Assembly: GCF_012843265.1 (NCBI RefSeq)
Contig: NZ_JABAIT010000002.1
Span: 62,001 to 126,000, forward strand
DNA length: 64,000 bases
Origin: Bacillus sp. DNRA2
GTDB taxonomy: Bacteria > Bacillota > Bacilli > Bacillales > Cytobacillaceae
Reading direction: 5' to 3'
The position numbers were made by a program, and so were the translations under genes. A model generated the notes under the pieces. It had not been told where the DNA came from. It made no database searches and saw nothing but the letters and a program-made list of their open reading frames with translations. Of the stretch, positions 34,185 to 42,186 are shown piece by piece. Numbering within the stretch: the first letter of the stretch is position 1; each line of letters starts with the position of its first letter.

Positions 34185-35828
34185 TTATTTAAGTAGGTTC
34201 AACGCTTTTTCAGCATTTTCGCGAAGCTTAAACTTCTGAATTTTTCCAGATGCTGTCATTGGGAATGAGACACAAAACTCAATATATCTTGGGATCTTAA
34301 AACGAGAAATTTTTCCTTTGCAATATTCCTTAATTTCATCAACTGTTGCTGTTTCGTTTTCCTTTAATTGCACCCAAGCCATTACTTCTTCGCCAAATTT
34401 CGGATCAGGCACACCAACGACCTGAACATCAAGAACTTTTGGATGAGTGTATAAAAATTCTTCGATTTCACGCGGATAAATGTTTTCACCGCCACGGATT
34501 ATCATATCTTTTAGACGACCGGTAATTTTGCAGTAACCGTTTTCATCCATTTCTGCTAAATCTCCAGTATGCAACCAACCTTCTTCATCAATGGCCGATG
34601 CTGTAGCACCAAGATTTTTATAATAACCCTTCATTACGTGATATCCTCTTGTGCAAAGCTCACCTGATTCTCCAACCGGAACTTCTTCATTAGTTGTCGG
34701 GTCGACAATTTTCACTTCAACATCTGGCATGGCTCTTCCAACTGAACCAACCCGTAAATGAAGCGGATCATTCGTTCTAGTCATCGTAATACCTGGTGAA
34801 GATTCTGTTTGACCGTAAGTAATCGTGATTTCACTTGCTCCCATTGTTTCTGTTACGGCCTTCATGACTTCCTCTGGGCAAGTGGACCCGGCCATGATTC
34901 CGGTGCGAAGAGAAGATAAGTCAAATTTTGCAAAATCAGGATGGTTTAGTTCAGCAATAAACATCGTTGGAACTCCATGTAATGCAGTACATCTTTCTTT
35001 TTCTACAGCTTGTAAAACTTCTAATGGATTAAATTCTTGAACAGGCACCATTGTTGCGCCTACTGTTACACATGTTAGCGTTCCAAGCACGCAGCCAAAG
35101 CAGTGAAAGAACGGAACTGGAATACACATGCGATCTTTATATGTTAAATTCTGACATGCTGCAACATTCACTGCGTTATTCACTAGGTTACTATGGGTGA
35201 GCATAACCCCTTTTGGAAATCCGGTTGTTCCAGATGTATATTGCATATTAATGACATCATCAGGTTCAAGTGAAGCCATTCTCGCATCTAGTAATTCCTC
35301 TGAAACCTCATCTGCCATCTCCAATAAATCAGACCAGTTATACATGCCTGGATAAGAGTTTTCACCTAACACGATGACATTTTTCAAGTATGGTAGCTTC
35401 GCAGAATTTAACTGACCTGGTACTGATGTTTTCAGCTCTGGGATAATGCTATATAGGGTATCGATGTATGACGTTCCGCGATATTCTTCCATTAATACAA
35501 GCGTAGTAGAATCAGATTGCTTTAATAGATACTCAAGCTCTGCTGATTGATAGCTTGTATTAACCGTTACAAGAACAGCTCCCATCTTACCGGTTGCAAA
35601 TTGAGTCGTTACCCATTCTGGATAATTTGTAGCCCAAATCGCCATATGATCGCCTTTGTCTAATCCAAGCTTCATATATCCCTTTGCCACTTTCCGGCAA
35701 AGCTCATCGAATTGCTTATATGTGTAGCGAAGATTGCGATCAGGATAGACTAACGCTTCGTGGTCTGGTCTTTCCTTTGCAACATTTTCAAGCAATTTAC
35801 CAACCGAAATTTTTAAAATCTCACCCAT
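34185..35828 (-). CDS. yngI: Acyl-CoA synthetase of the leucine operon
   Basis: A 547-residue ANL ligase with a canonical P-loop (YTSGTTGFPKGVMLTH), TYGQTESSP, HTGDLAEMD and TASGKIQKFKLRE with the catalytic Lys. Unlike the ligase at 11764, every core motif is standard. It should activate a branched or medium-chain acid such as isovalerate or methylcrotonate so it can enter the pathway. It lies between the dehydrogenase and biotin carboxylase genes, as YngI does in B. subtilis. GAGGTGG precedes the ATG. Confidence 0.88.
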   Translation of the reverse strand: MGEILKISVGKLLENVAKERPDHEALVYPDRNLRYTYKQFDELCRKVAKGYMKLGLDKGDHMAIWATNYPEWVTTQFATGKMGAVLVTVNTSYQSAELEYLLKQSDSTTLVLMEEYRGTSYIDTLYSIIPELKTSVPGQLNSAKLPYLKNVIVLGENSYPGMYNWSDLLEMADEVSEELLDARMASLEPDDVINMQYTSGTTGFPKGVMLTHSNLVNNAVNVAACQNLTYKDRMCIPVPFFHCFGCVLGTLTCVTVGATMVPVQEFNPLEVLQAVEKERCTALHGVPTMFIAELNHPDFAKFDLSSLRTGIMAGSTCPEEVMKAVTETMGASEITITYGQTESSPGITMTRTNDPLHLRVGSVGRAMPDVEVKIVDPTTNEEVPVGESGELCTRGYHVMKGYYKNLGATASAIDEEGWLHTGDLAEMDENGYCKITGRLKDMIIRGGENIYPREIEEFLYTHPKVLDVQVVGVPDPKFGEEVMAWVQLKENETATVDEIKEYCKGKISRFKIPRYIEFCVSFPMTASGKIQKFKLRENAEKALNLLK

Positions 35829-35922
35829 TATGAAGTTCCACCTCTTATTTAAAATTTTTTATTTTGATTGAAAAAATTTAAAGTTTTCGCAACCATCAGG
35901 ATGCTTACGATATAAGAGATTT

Positions 35923-37062
35923 CTAACAGCCAATTTGTTTTGCAATGACTATGCGTTGAACTTCAGATGTACCTTCACCAATTTCTAATAGTTTTGCATC
36001 ACGGAAGAAGCGTTCTACTTGGTATTCCTTCATGTAGCCGTATCCACCATGGATTTGGACAGCTTGGTCACAAACCTTCATACAAATTTCAGAAGCAAAT
36101 AATTTTGCATAAGCTGCTTCTTTTTTGAAGTTCTTTCCTTGGTCCTTCAACCATGCTGCTTTGTAAACTGCAGTTCTAGCAAGATCGATATACATCGCCA
36201 TATCTGCTAATTTGAATTGGATTGCTTGGAAGTTAGATAGGCTTTTACCGAATTGCTTTCTTTCTTTTGCATATTGAAGCGCTTTCTCATAAGCTCCTTG
36301 AGCAAGACCGACAGCCATTGCGCCGATACCGATACGTCCACCATCAAGAGTAGCTAGGAATTGTTTGTAGCCATTTCCTTCTACGCCTAAAAGGTTTTCT
36401 TTTGGAATCCGAACATTTTCCAAAATTAATTCTGTTGTATTTGAAGAGTGAAGACCCATTTTTTCATAATTGCTGATGACAGTGAAACCAGGTGCATCTG
36501 TTGGCACGATGAATGCTGAGATTCCGTTAATTCCTTTTGAACGATCAGTAACCGCTGTTACAGCAAGATGTTTTGCATAGCTAGCATTTGTAATGAAGCA
36601 TTTAGAACCGTTAAGAACCCACTCATCACCATCAAGAACAGCAGTCGTTTGTGTACCAGATGCATCAGATCCAGCATTTGGTTCAGTTAATCCAAACGCA
36701 CCGAATGATTCGCCTGTACAAATTGGAGTTAAGTATTTTAGTTTCTGCTCATGTGTACCAAATAAGTTCAGTGGTGCTCCACCTAATGAAATATGTGCAG
36801 AATATGTAATCCCTGTTGATCCACATACACGGCTTAATTCTTCAACCACAATCGCAAAGCTTGTTGTATCAGCATCCCCACCGCCATATTGTTCTGAGAA
36901 AGGGAGACCCATGATACCTAGTTCAGATAATTTCGCAAAAATCTCTTTTGGGAATTCTTTTGTTCGGTCACGATCGTCGGCACCTGGTGCTACTTCTGCC
37001 TCTGCAAAATCACGGATAAGCTTACGGATCATTTCTTGTTCTTTTGTTAGTTCAAAGTTCAT
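35923..37062 (-). CDS. yngJ: Acyl-CoA dehydrogenase, isovaleryl-CoA type
   Basis: A 379-residue flavin acyl-CoA dehydrogenase: FGLTEPNAGSDASGTQT, WVLNGSKCFITNA, KMGLHSSNTTELI, RKQFGKSLSNFQAIQFKLADM, and QIHGGYGYMKEYQVERFFRD with the late-position EGTSEVQRIVIA. By position it should be isovaleryl-CoA dehydrogenase, passing electrons to ETF; short-chain acyl-CoA is an alternative. AAAGGG precedes the ATG. First gene of the yng-type operon, divergent from a GAF/PucR-type regulator. Confidence 0.9.
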   Translation of the reverse strand: MNFELTKEQEMIRKLIRDFAEAEVAPGADDRDRTKEFPKEIFAKLSELGIMGLPFSEQYGGGDADTTSFAIVVEELSRVCGSTGITYSAHISLGGAPLNLFGTHEQKLKYLTPICTGESFGAFGLTEPNAGSDASGTQTTAVLDGDEWVLNGSKCFITNASYAKHLAVTAVTDRSKGINGISAFIVPTDAPGFTVISNYEKMGLHSSNTTELILENVRIPKENLLGVEGNGYKQFLATLDGGRIGIGAMAVGLAQGAYEKALQYAKERKQFGKSLSNFQAIQFKLADMAMYIDLARTAVYKAAWLKDQGKNFKKEAAYAKLFASEICMKVCDQAVQIHGGYGYMKEYQVERFFRDAKLLEIGEGTSEVQRIVIAKQIGC

Positions 37063-37269
37063 CTATAATACATCCCCTTTTTCTTAATATTCTGACTTTT
37101 TTCGACACAATTTCACATATTCTAGCAAAATAACAATAATTCTTTAATTTAGCGATAAAGGATTTTGTCAAAACACCTCAGAAATCCTTATATATCAACT
37201 CCTTTCATTATTTTCAAAACTTTCTTATAATTATAACAATTAGAAAATAGAATACTATGTTTAATCCTC

Positions 37270-37286
37270 TGAATATATTCTTCAGA
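37270..37286. promoter_or_regulatory. Imperfect palindrome in the divergent regulatory gap
   Basis: CTGAA-TATATTC-TTCAG, two bases from the larger palindrome at 37289. Could be a regulator half-site pair or part of the same operator. Confidence 0.3.
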
Positions 37287-37288
37287 AT

Positions 37289-37307
37289 TTTGTGTAATTT
37301 ACACAAA
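37289..37307. promoter_or_regulatory. Perfect 19-bp palindrome, operator candidate
   Basis: TTTGTGTAA-T-TTACACAAA lies between yngJ and the GAF/PucR-type regulator, about 60 bases before the latter. Its form resembles CRP/FNR-class sites (TGTGA..TCACA) but is also fitting for the local regulator. Confidence 0.5.
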
Positions 37308-37364
37308 TATGTATTTTAGTAATTTTTTGTAAAAAAATACCACAACAGAGAAGGATGATAGAAT

Positions 37365-39188
37365 TTGCAAGATACGCTCACACATCGGCAGTTGAAGTCT
37401 TTAATCCATGTTTCCAACGTCATTAACTCATCTTTTGATATCGATATCATTATTGATTCTATTATGATAGAAACAATTTCTGTTGTAGAAGCGGCAGGTG
37501 GAGGGTCTTTTTGGTTATATAATAAAGAAGAAAATTGCCTAGTCGCACAATCAGCCCAAGGAAATTTTTATCCACATATCTTCAGACAAATCCGACTGAA
37601 GCCTGGAGAATCCTTGACCGGGACAACCTTTGCAGCAGGAAAGGGTCTTCATTATCCAAACGAAGAGGTAATCAAAAAAGCGCTGACAACGTTAAGACCT
37701 CATAATCGTGGATTGTTAGATCAATCGATTGCCAACAACTTTCATTTTACATCCGTCATTTCCTCTCCTATCATCTTAAAGGGAGAATGTATTGGGGTCA
37801 TCACACTGGACTCTTTTCAGGATTCGTTAACGTTTAAACAAGAAGATATCAAACTATTAGAGGCGATCGCCCATCAGGCTGCGATTGCCCTCGATAAATC
37901 AAGTCTGTACCACGAAAAGGAAAAAACGGTGCAGATGCTCACCAATTCTATTAATATTCATACAAGCTTGGCGAATCTTGTGTTAAACGGTGAAGGCTTA
38001 CAATCAATTTTGAGCTACATTCAACAAACAATCGGTGAACCAACCTTTTTATTTGATGACCTCGGTGAATTGATTGCATCTGCTTACGACCATTCGCTTT
38101 CAACTGATACGATCAACTATATTAAGCTGCAGGCGATTCAATTTATTCTTTCGCTTGAAAATTCTCGTTCGGTAACCGAAATCGAGATTTACGGCGAATC
38201 GTATCAGCTTGTTGCCCTATCGCTAGGTTCAAAACCAAAGTCGTTAGGAATTTTGTTGATTTTATCCAAACAAAGAATGAGTCAACTCGACATTGCCGCC
38301 CTAGAGCATGCCTGTACTGTCATATCATTGGAGTTGGTGAAGGAACAGGCCATTTTTGATACGCAGCAAAGATTGCGCGGGGATTTTGTCAGTAAGCTTT
38401 TATCAGGTCAAATGGACGAAACACTCCTGCAACGAGCGAAAAATTTAAATCTGGATCCAAAGCGAAATTATGTCACCTTAATGATTAATTTTGGTGATTC
38501 GAATAAGCTGAAAATCAATCGTGAAAATATGATGCGCAACCTGCTCCATTATGCTAATCAAATCTTCCTTCAATACAATCCACAAGGAATGGCGGTTCCA
38601 ATTGATCAGCAAATTGTTGTGTTGTTGTCTTTTGATAGCAAGATGTCAGCATCATCGATTAATTCGCAATTGAAAGCGTTAGCAAAATCGTATTTGAAGG
38701 AAATCCAAGTGAAGTATGATTTAGAGGGGTCAATTGGGATTGGACGAGTTAAATCCGGTTTGATTTATGGACACCAATCGTTTAAGGATGCGACGAAATG
38801 TATTAATTTTATTGAAAAATATCATTTTGATGATAACGTCCTATGCTATACTGACTTGGGCGTGCAAAGGTTCATTCTCCAAAATTCTGAGGAAGAATTG
38901 GTGGACTTTACCCACGAGGTGCTTGGTTCACTGATAGAATATGAAAAATCGCGCAAAGCTGAATTGCTGCAAACACTATTTGTCTATTTTGATCAAAATC
39001 AAAATATCAAAAAAACCGCTGATACACTTCATATTCACCCAAATACGCTAAATTATCGCTTAAAGCGGATCGAAGAGATTCTCTCCGTTGAATTAATAGA
39101 TAATAAACAAATTTTCAATATCCATTTGGCTATTAACATCTATCAATACGTGAAGGATCGACCAAGCTTCCAATTGCAAAATAGCTAA
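37365..39188 (+). CDS. GAF-domain transcriptional regulator, PucR/CdaR-like
   Basis: A 607-residue regulator: an N-terminal GAF domain (residues ~15-175; LIHVSNVINSSFDIDIII to LEAIAHQAAIALDKSSLY), a middle CdaR GGDEF-like region (~340-500) and a C-terminal PucR-type helix-turn-helix (NIKKTADTLHIHPNTLNYRLKRIEEIL). TTG 37365 is the start, with AAGGATG upstream. It is divergent from the leucine/isovalerate operon and is the natural candidate activator, with an acyl-CoA or branched acid as a possible GAF ligand. It is followed by a clear terminator. Confidence 0.85.
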   Translation: MQDTLTHRQLKSLIHVSNVINSSFDIDIIIDSIMIETISVVEAAGGGSFWLYNKEENCLVAQSAQGNFYPHIFRQIRLKPGESLTGTTFAAGKGLHYPNEEVIKKALTTLRPHNRGLLDQSIANNFHFTSVISSPIILKGECIGVITLDSFQDSLTFKQEDIKLLEAIAHQAAIALDKSSLYHEKEKTVQMLTNSINIHTSLANLVLNGEGLQSILSYIQQTIGEPTFLFDDLGELIASAYDHSLSTDTINYIKLQAIQFILSLENSRSVTEIEIYGESYQLVALSLGSKPKSLGILLILSKQRMSQLDIAALEHACTVISLELVKEQAIFDTQQRLRGDFVSKLLSGQMDETLLQRAKNLNLDPKRNYVTLMINFGDSNKLKINRENMMRNLLHYANQIFLQYNPQGMAVPIDQQIVVLLSFDSKMSASSINSQLKALAKSYLKEIQVKYDLEGSIGIGRVKSGLIYGHQSFKDATKCINFIEKYHFDDNVLCYTDLGVQRFILQNSEEELVDFTHEVLGSLIEYEKSRKAELLQTLFVYFDQNQNIKKTADTLHIHPNTLNYRLKRIEEILSVELIDNKQIFNIHLAINIYQYVKDRPSFQLQNS

Positions 39189-39193
39189 TAGAA

Positions 39194-39224
39194 AAACTCC
39201 AGGTCTGACGCTGACCTGGAGTTT
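39194..39224 (+). terminator. Convergent terminator
   Basis: AAACTCCAGGTC-TGACGCT-GACCTGGAGTTT, a 12-bp perfect stem lying between the regulator and the convergent lyase gene, so it can serve both. Confidence 0.8.
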
Positions 39225-39239
39225 CTAAATAATCTTGTG

Positions 39240-40688
39240 CTATAAACTATCGCCAAAATCGGCTCTAAATTTCGCTACTAGTTCCTGTTGCCAGTCAGAA
39301 GTCGTGGTTAATTTTCCAAAGAAGAATCGTAACACACTAGGCTCCTCAATAAACTTCAATCCGCCGATTAAGTGACGATTTTCATAAAGCCAAACAACAC
39401 GGTCAACCGCATATTTCACTTGTGATAGCGTAAAAACTCGACGCGGCATCGCTAGTCGAACTAACTCCATTTGCGATAATGTTTCGTTGCCATTCTCGTC
39501 ACGTTGCTCAGATAAGGTTCCGCGTTCCATTCCACGTACGCCACTAACAATGTATAACGCTGCAGCTAGTGCACCAGCAGGATACTCCGTTTGCGGAATA
39601 TGGTCAACAAATTTTGATGCATTGAGATGACAGCCCAGACCACCTGCAGGTGTCACAACCGGAACTCCGTGTTTTAGCAATTCCTCTGTCATATAAGCAA
39701 TAAATTGCGGTCCTTGATTGATCATATTTTCGTCCATCGTTTCTTCCAGACCAACCGTTAATGCTTCCATTTCACGTACGGACATTCCACCGTAGGTTAA
39801 GAATCCCTCATATAGCGTGATATATTCCCGCATTTTCATATAAAACTCTTGGTTGCTCGTGCAGATACCGCCACCACGGGCACTGCCTAATTTACGTGCA
39901 GAGAAATAAATAATATCAGAGAGGTCCGCAATATCACGGGTAATTTCACGGATACTCTTATCCTGATAGGCTTCCTCTCGTTCTTTTATAAAATAGAGAT
40001 TGTCGGCTAATAAACTCGCATCTAGGACGAGCATGATCCCGTGCTCATCACAAACCTTGCGCACTTCCCGCATGTTTTCAACAGCGAAAGGCTGACCGCC
40101 AATTAGGTTGGTTCCTGCTTCCATGCGAATAAAGGCAATTTTATCAGCACCATTTGTTTCAATAAGATCTGTTAACTTGGCAATATTGATATTCCCTTTA
40201 AATGGGTTGGTGCTTTCAGTATTTAATGCTTCATCACCAAAGATTTCTTCAACTCGTCCACCATTAAGAACAATATGAGCCTTAGTGGTTGTAAAATGGT
40301 AGTTCATAGGCACGATTGAACCCTTTGTGACGAAGGCCTGAGAGATGATATTTTCACAGGCGCGTCCTTGGTGTGCTGGAAGGAAATAGTCTTTACCGAA
40401 AATTTCCTTTAATTTATTTTCAAGTTTAGTAAATGTAGCTGAACCCGCATAACTGTCATCTGCTTCAAGCATAGCTGCCTGCTGCTTATCGCTCATCGCA
40501 TTTACACCGCTATCAGTAAGCATATCCATAAATACATCGACATTTTTTAAGAGAAACGTATTGTAGCCTGCTTCTTCCATCGCTTCGAGCCGACGCTCAA
40601 TAGGTGGTAGATTTAATTTTTGCACAATACGAACCTTGTGCATTTCCAATGGAACATTTTCCCCAGAATAAAACTTAACTTTTGACAT
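39240..40688 (-). CDS. Beta-eliminating lyase, tyrosine phenol-lyase/tryptophanase family
   Basis: A 482-residue PLP enzyme. PLP lysine lies in YFSARKLGSARGG; LLTDSGVNAMSDKQ and YEGFLTYGGMSVREMEA are family signatures. At three positions that separate the two family members it follows tyrosine phenol-lyase: Thr in HFTTTK (Asp in E. coli tryptophanase), Arg in VRGMERG (Ile in tryptophanase) and Phe in LRFFFG (His). It may therefore cleave tyrosine to phenol, pyruvate and ammonia. The lysine preceding the PLP lysine is replaced by Arg. The start is ATG 40688 after GAGGAG; the frame is open to 40790. A promoter and a cre-like site lie upstream, and no leader peptide like TnaC was found. Confidence 0.85.
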   Translation of the reverse strand: MSKVKFYSGENVPLEMHKVRIVQKLNLPPIERRLEAMEEAGYNTFLLKNVDVFMDMLTDSGVNAMSDKQQAAMLEADDSYAGSATFTKLENKLKEIFGKDYFLPAHQGRACENIISQAFVTKGSIVPMNYHFTTTKAHIVLNGGRVEEIFGDEALNTESTNPFKGNINIAKLTDLIETNGADKIAFIRMEAGTNLIGGQPFAVENMREVRKVCDEHGIMLVLDASLLADNLYFIKEREEAYQDKSIREITRDIADLSDIIYFSARKLGSARGGGICTSNQEFYMKMREYITLYEGFLTYGGMSVREMEALTVGLEETMDENMINQGPQFIAYMTEELLKHGVPVVTPAGGLGCHLNASKFVDHIPQTEYPAGALAAALYIVSGVRGMERGTLSEQRDENGNETLSQMELVRLAMPRRVFTLSQVKYAVDRVVWLYENRHLIGGLKFIEEPSVLRFFFGKLTTTSDWQQELVAKFRADFGDSL

Positions 40689-40808
40689 TACTTTCCATCT
40701 CCTCAAATGAATTGTATGTCGAATCAAGGATGTTAGGCTTACCTGATTACCATGTCGTTTGTGATCTAGTTGCTTTTTCACTATTATCAATTTTACCGCT
40801 ACACCGCT

Positions 40809-40822
40809 TTAAAGCGTTTTCG
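40809..40822 (-). promoter_or_regulatory. Possible cre (CcpA) site
   Basis: On the minus strand CGAAAACGCTTTAA matches the cre form TGAAAACGCTTTCA at 12 of 14 positions. It lies downstream of the predicted start site, as in roadblock-type catabolite repression. Confidence 0.45.
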
Positions 40823-40846
40823 CAAAAACCTTCGTCATTATTCTAC

Positions 40847-40875
40847 ATTATTTTGCAAATATTTTAAAGAGTCAA
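40847..40875 (-). promoter_or_regulatory. Promoter of the lyase gene
   Basis: TTGACT (40875-40870), 17-base spacer, AATAAT (40852-40847) on the minus strand. Confidence 0.5.
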
Positions 40876-40883
40876 TTAAAACA

Positions 40884-40938
40884 CTTCAGCACAGTAAAGC
40901 GGTGGGGGACAGTCCCCCACCGCTTTACTGTGCTGAAG
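40884..40938. repeat. Perfect 26-bp inverted repeat with GGGGGACAGTCCCCC core
   Basis: Two perfect 26-base arms and a CAG loop, related to 2066-2114 (shared CAGTAAAGC and TGGGGGACAGTCCCCC). The ferredoxin stop codon (40925-40927) and last codons (Ser-Ala-Gln) lie inside the right arm. Confidence 0.88.
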
Positions 40939-41293
40939 CTTGGCAGGCTAGGCGAAAACCTGCGTTAAGTTGATTTTCCAGTTTATTAACCTCTGTTTGA
41001 TTTGGTTCACATAAATAGTTTTGGCCGCTAACAACGCGTAGCTTACATTTGCCACACGTGCCTTTTCGGCATTTATATTCTAGTGCAACACCTTGTTCAA
41101 TTGCCGCATCAAGAATTTTTTGCCCTGAACCAATTTCAAACTTGAAGTAATTCTGTTTTTGTTCAATTTCCAGAATCCGTTTTATTTCTCGGAAAGCTTT
41201 CTTGGCAATAACAATAGAATGTACTTGCGTTTCTTTTAACGCTAAAGTCTCACTTGCCTCCGCCTTTAAACTCCCAATCGTTAATCTCTTCAT
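40925..41293 (-). CDS. [2Fe-2S] ferredoxin with N-terminal encapsulin targeting peptide
   Basis: A 122-residue plant-type [2Fe-2S] ferredoxin: CRKGTCGKC with a later Cys in YLCEPN bind the cluster. Its N-terminus is MKRLTIGSLKAEA, and LTIGSLK closely matches LTVGSLK at the C-terminus of the IMEF-type cargo encoded nearby, so it should be loaded into the same encapsulin. A role in reducing stored ferric iron for release fits known models. ATG 41293 follows GAGGGG; the ORF stays open to 41338. A Fur box lies in the divergent promoter region. The final residues derive from a repeat hairpin. Confidence 0.85.
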   Translation of the reverse strand: MKRLTIGSLKAEASETLALKETQVHSIVIAKKAFREIKRILEIEQKQNYFKFEIGSGQKILDAAIEQGVALEYKCRKGTCGKCKLRVVSGQNYLCEPNQTEVNKLENQLNAGFRLACQASAQ

Positions 41294-41349
41294 CCTTACC
41301 CCTCTATTTTCCAATAAAATCGTTAACAAATTCGTCACGATGAATTCTA

Positions 41350-41378
41350 TTGACCGATAATGATTATCATTGTAGAAT
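41350..41378 (+). promoter_or_regulatory. Promoter with Fur box in the spacer
   Basis: TTGACC (41350-41355), 17-base spacer, TAGAAT (41373-41378), on the plus strand. The spacer contains the Fur box, so iron-loaded Fur would block RNA polymerase. Confidence 0.65.
41355..41369. promoter_or_regulatory. Fur box 1
   Basis: CGATAAT-G-ATTATCA, 14 of 15 bases of the 7-1-7 Fur motif TGATAATNATTATCA. Confidence 0.8.
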
Positions 41379-41395
41379 AAACTTATATTCGAAAT

Positions 41396-41410
41396 TGATA
41401 ACCGTTCTCA
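41396..41410. promoter_or_regulatory. Fur box 2 (weaker)
   Basis: TGATAAC-C-GTTCTCA, a 7-1-7 match with substitutions at three or four positions, lying 41 bases from box 1. Confidence 0.5.
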
Positions 41411-41458
41411 TTTAATTCATTTCATTAAAAATACTATCCTCTCATAGGAGGTCTCAAC

Positions 41459-41923
41459 ATGACTTATCAAATTAATGGTTTAAAGGATATCCATAAGCTG
41501 CTTGTAAATGAACGAAAAATTGGCGGTGTAATTGAAGTTGGCGCACTTCGTCTCCGCACAGGCGAAACATACCAAAATGCGGTCATTACCAACGTCGATT
41601 TACTTGGATTATCGATTTATTCCATCGGATTTGTTACTGCTGAAGGCCAAAATCTTATCATTAACATTTCAGAGTTAGGCTTGCTTCATGAACCAAAACA
41701 TAAACGGATTTACGAGCTTAACAATGAAGCGTATAAGCAAACAAAAACTCTGGAAAAGTTGAAATATTTAAAGCGTTTATTTGAAGTAAACGAAGGAAGC
41801 CCGACGCCGATCTTCCGAGAAGAAGCAAAAATGATTATTGAAGATATTGGTCTACCTGCCGCTAATAAGGAAGTCGATACAAGTATGGTTTATCCTAAGG
41901 AAAAATTAGTTTCCATTGCCTAA
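41459..41923 (+). CDS. Fur-regulated hypothetical protein next to the encapsulin locus
   Basis: A 154-residue soluble protein, beginning MTYQINGLKDIHKLLVNERK, with a beta-rich N-terminal half (GGVIEVGALRLRTGETYQNAVITNVDLLGL) and a helical C-terminal half rich in Lys and Glu. AGGAGG precedes the ATG with seven-base spacing. No known domain or cysteine motif. Two Fur boxes and a promoter sit upstream, divergent from the ferredoxin gene, so it is presumably expressed under iron limitation. It may take part in iron release or acquisition, but this is only context. Confidence 0.75.
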   Translation: MTYQINGLKDIHKLLVNERKIGGVIEVGALRLRTGETYQNAVITNVDLLGLSIYSIGFVTAEGQNLIINISELGLLHEPKHKRIYELNNEAYKQTKTLEKLKYLKRLFEVNEGSPTPIFREEAKMIIEDIGLPAANKEVDTSMVYPKEKLVSIA

Positions 41924-41954
41924 GGTGGAAAAGTTCATGTCAACTCTTTAATTT

Positions 41955-41992
41955 GTGGGGGTACAATGAAGTTTGTACCCCCACATTTTTTT
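41955..41992 (+). terminator. Terminator of the Fur-regulated gene
   Basis: GTGGGGGTACA pairs with TGTACCCCCAC, followed by ATTTTTTT. Confidence 0.9.
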
Positions 41993-41996
41993 GTTG

Positions 41997-42174
41997 CGGA
42001 CATTTAATCCGTTATTTTCACCAAAAGTGCTATTTTGCCAAACTAAACGGACAACAGGTTCGTTATTTGATAAAAAATTGGCATTCATCATGGATTTATA
42101 GTGAAATAGAGGCCTCCGTGTCCCCTTAAGCCAAAAAAAGGGTTATTTTATCAAAATAAGGTACTTAATGTCCG
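41997..42174. repeat. Degenerate repeat motif, CGGACA..CCGTTATTT
   Basis: CGGACATTTAATCCGTTATTTT (22 bases from 41997; core CGGACA-N5-CCGTTATTT) recurs as CGGACAACAGGTTCGTTATTT 51 bases on (42048) and inverted near 42153-42174. It again occupies a convergent intergenic gap, with a spacing close to the 52-bp period of the two hairpin arrays. Confidence 0.5.
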
Positions 42175-42186
42175 AAAGATATCAGG

